From: JAJACP01 sp964350245
GTDB lineage: Bacteria; Chlamydiota; Chlamydiia; Chlamydiales; JAAKFR01
Reading direction: 5' to 3'
DNA: 41,765 bases
NCBI GenBank assembly: GCA_964350245.1
Contig: CAYGJC010000017.1
Span: forward strand, 1-41,765
In this document: positions 37,324 through 41,765 of the stretch, piece by piece
Layout: each line of letters starts with the position of its first letter
Numbering within the stretch: position 1 is the first letter of the stretch
The notes under the pieces: model-generated
The model's database searches: none
The model's input: the letters and a program-made list of their open reading frames with translations, nothing else
Told to the model about the DNA's origin: nothing
Program-made: the position numbers and the translations under genes

Positions 37324-40300
37324 TATCTAAGTTTTTCCTCAATCGACCGGTGTTTGCTTGTGTGGTCTCAATCCTCATTGTTTTGATTGGGGGTGTCGCT
37401 CTCTATACACTTCCCATCGAGCAGTATCCCGATATTGTCCCTCCTCAAGTGCAGATCACCATCTCCTATCCGGGCGCTACCGGACAGGTTGTGGCCGATA
37501 CGGTCGCAGCTCCTTTAGAAGAGCAAATCAATGGTGTCGAGGACATGATCTATATGTACTCAGAGAGCTCCTCGACCGGCAGCTATGTGTTGAATGTCTT
37601 TTTTAAAATTGGAGCCGATATCAACCAAGCGTTAAACAATGTACAGGATCGAGTCGATATTGCCATGTCAATGCTCCCTGAAGAGGTGCAGAGAGAGGGG
37701 ATTATTGTCCGAAAACAGACGCCGACAATCTTGTTATTGGTTGCCGTGGAATCTCCTGACGGGCGGTATGACGATCTTTTTGTGAACAACTACGCAACGA
37801 TTCATATAACAGAACCGTTGCAACGTCTCGAGGGTGTGAGTAACGCCACTGTAATTAATGCAGAAAATTACGCGATGCGTATCTGGCTTCGTCCTGATAA
37901 AATGGCTCAGCTAGGCATTTCGACAGATGATGTATCAAATGCGATTCGCGAGCAGAACGCTGACTATGCATTGGGCGAACTAGGGATGCCGCCGACCATT
38001 GGGAATGTTCCTCTTGCTTTGCCCGTAACCGGTTTGGGACGTCTTAGTACACCTGAGGAGTATGAGAAGATCATTTTACGCGCCAACTCCGATGGCTCAA
38101 CAGTTACAATTGGTCAAGTAGGAAAAGCCGAGCTCGGCGCCCAAAGCTATAGTGTAACAGGAGCATTGAACGGGAAGTCGGCCGCTCTGATTGCCCTCTA
38201 TCAAGATTTTGGAGCGAATGCTTTGGATATCGCCGCTTCGGTAAAATCCACTCTAAAAGAGCTCTCTCAACGCTTTCCTCCCGGTCTGGAGTATAGCATT
38301 CCCTATGATACGACGACCTATATCCAAGTCTCTATTAATGAAGTGGCGCGCACGCTTTTTGAGGCGGCTCTTCTAGTGGCTCTTGTTGTTTTTGTCTTTT
38401 TGCAGAGTTTGCGTGCCACTCTCATTCCTGTCATTGCGATGGTCGTTTCGATTATTGGCACGTTTATCGGGATGCTCCTGTTGGGTTTCTCTATCAACAC
38501 CTTAACCCTTTTTGGACTCGTGCTAGCCATTGGCATTGTGGTGGATGATGCCATTGTCGTGGTAGAAAATGTGGAACGGAATATGCGGATCAAAAATCTC
38601 GGTCCGTGGGAAGCGGCTCTCACTGCAATGGCGGAGGTATCTGCTCCGATTTTGGCTATTGTCTTTGTGCTTTGTGCGGTTTTTCTTCCTGTGGCCTTTA
38701 TCAGCGGTATTGCCGGGCAGCTCTATCGGCAGTTTGCCATCACGATTTCCATTTCAGTGATTTTTTCGGGTTTTGTTGCTCTCACGCTGAGTCCTGTTTT
38801 GGCCGCTTTTCTATTCAAAAAAGAGCGTAAAACAACAAAAATAGGGGATCGATTCAATCATTTTCTGGAAAAGCTGACAGACCTTTACACTAGAGGGGCT
38901 GCTTGGCTTCTTTCGCATGTTCTCATCGCGTTCTGTATTTTTGGGGGCGTGATTGTGGCGATCGTGTTTTTGGTAAAGGTCATTCCTACCAGTTTTGTTC
39001 CTCAAGAAGATCAAGGGTATCTGTTTACAATTGCCTCTCTTCCGGATGGAGCGAGTCTACAGCGCACTCAAGAGGTAGAGCAAATAGTGGAACCTCTTGT
39101 GACCAAGATCCCCGCCGTCGAGAATTTTATTGGGCTATCGGGTTTTAGTTTGGTGGAAAATATCAACCGGACCACGGTAGGAACCTACTTTGTCAAACTC
39201 ACCAATTGGGATGAGCGGAAAAAGAAATCGATGAAAGCCGAGGGAGTGCTTAAAACACTCAATCAGGAGCTGAGCGCGATTCCTGAGGCGGAAGTGGTGA
39301 CGATCAATCCTCCTGCTATTCCCGGTTTAGGAACCGTGGGAGGCTTTGAATTTTGGATTGTCAATCAGGGAGATGGAGGCAACGAAGCGCTGGAAGAAAC
39401 GGTTCAAAACTTTATCGAAAAAGCAAAAGAACGGCCGGAGCTAGGCCGTTTAATGGCTTCAATCGATTCTCACTGCATGCAACTCTGCGCCGATGTTGAT
39501 CGTGTGAAAGCACGCGCGCTAAAGGTTTCGATTGGATCCATTTATGAGACACTTCAAACCCTTTTGGGTTCTGTTTACATCAATAACTTTAACAAATATG
39601 GCCACGTCTTTCAGGTGTTAATCCAGGCCGATCCCAACTTCCGTACAACATTAGAAGAGATTGGTAACATTTTCTTAGAATCCGAGACCAAAGAGAAAGT
39701 GCCTCTTAAATCTCTTGTTCAGTTCCACTACACCACCGGAACCAATTTGGTAGGCCGTTTTAACAATTTTCCCGCAGCAAAAATCATTGGTGGCCCTGCT
39801 CCAGGATATAGCTCCGGGCAAGGAGTGCAGGCAATGGAAGCGGTAGCCAGGGACGTGCTTCCTCTCGATATGGAATATGAGTGGAGCGGCCTGGTTTATG
39901 AGGCGCAAACAGCCAGCGGTTCTTCTCTTCTTATACTTGGTTGCGCGCTTCTGCTTGTCTTTCTGATTTTGGCAGCCCTCTACGAGCGGTGGTCGCTTCC
40001 GATTGCCATTTTGCTCGGTGTTCCCTTTGGGATTTTAGGCGCCCTCATCTCCATTTTGGTTCGCGGGATTGATAATGATGTCTACTTTCAGATCGGGCTT
40101 GTCACCTTGATTGCCCTTGCAGCTAAAAATGCCATTTTGATCGTTGAATTTGCTATCGATGCCCGTAAGGAGGGCGCTTCAGCGAAAGAAGCTGCTCTGC
40201 AGGGGGCAAAACAGCGATTTCGGGCGATTATCATGACCTCTCTTACGTTTATTTTTGGAGTGATGCCCCTAGTGTTTAGCTCAGGAGCGGGAGCAGCCAG

Positions 40301-40418
40301 TCGTCACTCGGTAGGAACCGGTGTGATGGGGGGAATGCTCTTTGCGACCGTTTTTGGCATCTTTTTTATTCCGTTATTCTATTTTCTGTTAGATAGGAGG
40401 AAAGATGAAAAGCCTTAA
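37320..40418 (+). CDS. RND multidrug efflux pump, HAE1 family (AcrB/MexB-like)
   Basis: A complete 1032-residue proton-driven pump with 12 helices and two large periplasmic loops. FFLNRPVFACVVSILIVLIG and LPIEQYPDIVPPQV mark the start. The proton relay is intact: two adjacent aspartates in GIVVDDAIVVVENV (about residue 405) and the lysine in ALAAKNAILIVEFA (about 940). It exports amphiphilic drugs, bile salts or lipids in relatives. Together with flanking adaptor and channel genes it makes a whole tripartite pump. It overlaps the channel gene by 14 bases. Confidence 0.95.
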   Translation: MISKFFLNRPVFACVVSILIVLIGGVALYTLPIEQYPDIVPPQVQITISYPGATGQVVADTVAAPLEEQINGVEDMIYMYSESSSTGSYVLNVFFKIGADINQALNNVQDRVDIAMSMLPEEVQREGIIVRKQTPTILLLVAVESPDGRYDDLFVNNYATIHITEPLQRLEGVSNATVINAENYAMRIWLRPDKMAQLGISTDDVSNAIREQNADYALGELGMPPTIGNVPLALPVTGLGRLSTPEEYEKIILRANSDGSTVTIGQVGKAELGAQSYSVTGALNGKSAALIALYQDFGANALDIAASVKSTLKELSQRFPPGLEYSIPYDTTTYIQVSINEVARTLFEAALLVALVVFVFLQSLRATLIPVIAMVVSIIGTFIGMLLLGFSINTLTLFGLVLAIGIVVDDAIVVVENVERNMRIKNLGPWEAALTAMAEVSAPILAIVFVLCAVFLPVAFISGIAGQLYRQFAITISISVIFSGFVALTLSPVLAAFLFKKERKTTKIGDRFNHFLEKLTDLYTRGAAWLLSHVLIAFCIFGGVIVAIVFLVKVIPTSFVPQEDQGYLFTIASLPDGASLQRTQEVEQIVEPLVTKIPAVENFIGLSGFSLVENINRTTVGTYFVKLTNWDERKKKSMKAEGVLKTLNQELSAIPEAEVVTINPPAIPGLGTVGGFEFWIVNQGDGGNEALEETVQNFIEKAKERPELGRLMASIDSHCMQLCADVDRVKARALKVSIGSIYETLQTLLGSVYINNFNKYGHVFQVLIQADPNFRTTLEEIGNIFLESETKEKVPLKSLVQFHYTTGTNLVGRFNNFPAAKIIGGPAPGYSSGQGVQAMEAVARDVLPLDMEYEWSGLVYEAQTASGSSLLILGCALLLVFLILAALYERWSLPIAILLGVPFGILGALISILVRGIDNDVYFQIGLVTLIALAAKNAILIVEFAIDARKEGASAKEAALQGAKQRFRAIIMTSLTFIFGVMPLVFSSGAGAASRHSVGTGVMGGMLFATVFGIFFIPLFYFLLDRRKDEKP

Positions 40419-41765
40419 ATTTCTCCTTCTAGCTCTGCTCGTTACAGGGTGTAATTTTGCACCCCACTACCAACGTCCGTGCGTTGAAATCCCTTCCGGA
40501 TGGCGTTTTGAGAGCGATATGGGATCAACTTGTGACAATATGCGGTGGTGGGAGGAGCTGGGTGATCCCATTCTCGACGACCTGATTGTCCAGGCTCTCC
40601 AAAACAATAAAGACTTGAGAGTCGCCATGTGGCGTGTTTGTCAGTTTTATGGACGCTATATGGTAGCCAGCTCTGAACTTTTTCCTCAGATTAGTTCAGA
40701 TGGATCGGCATTAAAAGAGAAGTTTCCGGAGGCAAGCTTTATTCCCAACAACTTTGATCCGATTACTCCTGTCTACCAGTATGAATTTAGCGTTGCCTAT
40801 GAGCTGGATTTTTGGGGGCGTGTGCGCAACATGTCGCGTGCCGGTTACGAAGAGCTGCTCGCTTCGGTTGAAAACAGACGGACTGTTGTGTTGAGCTTAG
40901 TGACAGCTGTGGCTCAAGCGTATGTACGTTTACGTGAGCTTGATCGAGAGCTTGTGATCTCCCATGCCACCCTGCGTGATCGTGAAGAATATGTCGAGAT
41001 CGCATGGAAGCGATTTAAGGGGGGACTGACCTCCGAGATTGAGGTCGATCAGGCTCTTTCTGTTTTGGAGGAGACAAAAGCCGAGATTGTGAAACTAGAG
41101 GCTGAAATTCCAATTCAAGAGAATTTGATCAGTTTACTTGTAGGCATCCCTCCTTCTCCCATTGGGCGAGGAGAGACATTAGAGCAGCTAGAGCTTCCCC
41201 CTTGTGTGCCTGCCGGTTTACCTTCCGAACTTTTAGAAAGGCGTCCTGATATCCTCGCAGTGGAAAATGAGCTACGTGCGGCCAACGCACGAATAGGCGC
41301 CGCCCGAGCTGCTTTTTTCCCTACGATTTCCCTCACAGGCCTTTTTGGTGGAGAGAGCTTTCAGCTTAGTCAGCTTTTTACCATTCCCTCGCGCATGTGG
41401 GCAGCCGGAGGTGGGTATACGTGGGATATTTTCACAGGAGGACGCTTAACAGGACGGCTTAAATCGGCAAAAGCGATTCAGCAGGAACTTCTATATCAGT
41501 ATGAGCAAACTGTTCTGACTGCTTTTAAAGAGGTGAGCGATGCTCTTGTGGCGCATCGCCAATCCAAAGAGCTTGTTTCCGTGGAAAAAAGGAGAGTGGC
41601 GGCAGTTGCCGAGTATCTTAAGCTCGCTTGGCTCCGCTACTACGATGGACAGACCGATTATCTGACCGTTTTGGATGCCGAGCGGCAGCTTTTTCGCGCG
41701 GAAATTGACTTAGCCAGAGCCCAGGCAGACGTCTTTCTCACTCTCGTTGATCTCTACAAATCCCT
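40405..41765 (+). CDS. Outer-membrane efflux lipoprotein (OprM/NodT family), cut by the window edge
   Basis: A partial gene; 453 full codons are visible and the stop lies beyond the window. AGGAGG lies 5 bases before ATG 40405. A signal peptide ends in lipobox VTGC (MKSLKFLLLALLVTGC), then NFAPHYQRP. YELDFWGRVRNMSRAGYEE and LPSELLERRPDILAVENELRAANARIG are hallmarks, and DGQTDYLTVLDAERQLFRAE comes near the normal C-terminus, so only a few residues are missing. It is the outer channel of the RND pump. It differs clearly from the channel at 10614, so the two pumps have separate exits. Confidence 0.93.
   Translation, partial: MKSLKFLLLALLVTGCNFAPHYQRPCVEIPSGWRFESDMGSTCDNMRWWEELGDPILDDLIVQALQNNKDLRVAMWRVCQFYGRYMVASSELFPQISSDGSALKEKFPEASFIPNNFDPITPVYQYEFSVAYELDFWGRVRNMSRAGYEELLASVENRRTVVLSLVTAVAQAYVRLRELDRELVISHATLRDREEYVEIAWKRFKGGLTSEIEVDQALSVLEETKAEIVKLEAEIPIQENLISLLVGIPPSPIGRGETLEQLELPPCVPAGLPSELLERRPDILAVENELRAANARIGAARAAFFPTISLTGLFGGESFQLSQLFTIPSRMWAAGGGYTWDIFTGGRLTGRLKSAKAIQQELLYQYEQTVLTAFKEVSDALVAHRQSKELVSVEKRRVAAVAEYLKLAWLRYYDGQTDYLTVLDAERQLFRAEIDLARAQADVFLTLVDLYKS

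Noticed and set aside
1..41765. CRISPR array, tRNA, rRNA, integrase or toxin-antitoxin pair
   Set aside because: I looked for regular repeats with spacers, tRNA-like arms and typical small gene pairs and saw none I could support.

Overview
The window looks like chromosome of a member of the Chlamydiota, probably an environmental (non-Chlamydiaceae) lineage. The evidence is a compact bioB-bioF-bioD-bioA operon, at least six small proteins with closely paired hydrophobic segments like chlamydial inclusion-membrane (Inc) proteins, and several multidrug-efflux and redox-repair genes. The lineage is an inference from gene content; no rRNA gene or tRNA is present. One 100-N assembly gap lies at 30061-30160, and the last gene runs off the right edge.

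Layout. (1) 31-5697, minus strand: a tightly coupled operon that resembles a ribosomally made, modified-peptide (RiPP) locus. It has a 37-residue peptide gene with a very strong ribosome binding site, then an intercistronic hairpin, two SagB-like nitroreductase-fold dehydrogenases, an E1/ThiF-like protein with two CxxC pairs, and a three-part ABC exporter. There is no YcaO gene, so it is not a standard azole cluster. In sampled lines it is more AT-rich than what follows. (2) 5856-12062, plus: a YbhG-F-S-R type ABC exporter with its own outer-membrane lipoprotein. (3) 12054-17177, minus: bioB, bioF, bioD, bioA, a ferritin-like di-iron protein, then azlC and azlD. Divergent from it is a winged-helix/DUF6314 protein, and an inverted repeat sits between the two start sites. 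(4) 18170-19263: three small Inc-like genes sharing a promoter-proximal 12-mer. (5) 19393-21783: VOC protein, SlyD-like isomerase, RRM RNA-binding protein and an exported alpha/beta hydrolase. (6) 21822-25369: three sets of methionine sulfoxide reductase genes around a methyltransferase/ATP-grasp pair. (7) 25366-28976: a patatin phospholipase with a cyclic-nucleotide-binding domain, overlapping by ATGA with a cyclooxygenase/alpha-dioxygenase-like haem enzyme. (8) 29068-33326: four more Inc-like genes, a short MITE-like element and a catalase-like haem protein. (9) 33323-36143: glycerophosphodiester phosphodiesterase and a membrane class III adenylate cyclase. (10) 36193-41765: an RND tripartite efflux operon.

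Two systems stand out. One is the RiPP-like locus in region 1. The other is an apparent lipid-mediator set in regions 7-9: an adenylate cyclase could make cAMP, a cAMP-binding phospholipase could release fatty acids, a COX/alpha-DOX-like enzyme could add oxygen to them, and a catalase-like protein of the allene-oxide-synthase kind could convert the hydroperoxide. Each family assignment rests on visible motifs; the pathway linking them is inference. A third lead is the ferritin-like gene at the end of the biotin operon, in a locus that has no recognisable gene for making the pimeloyl precursor.
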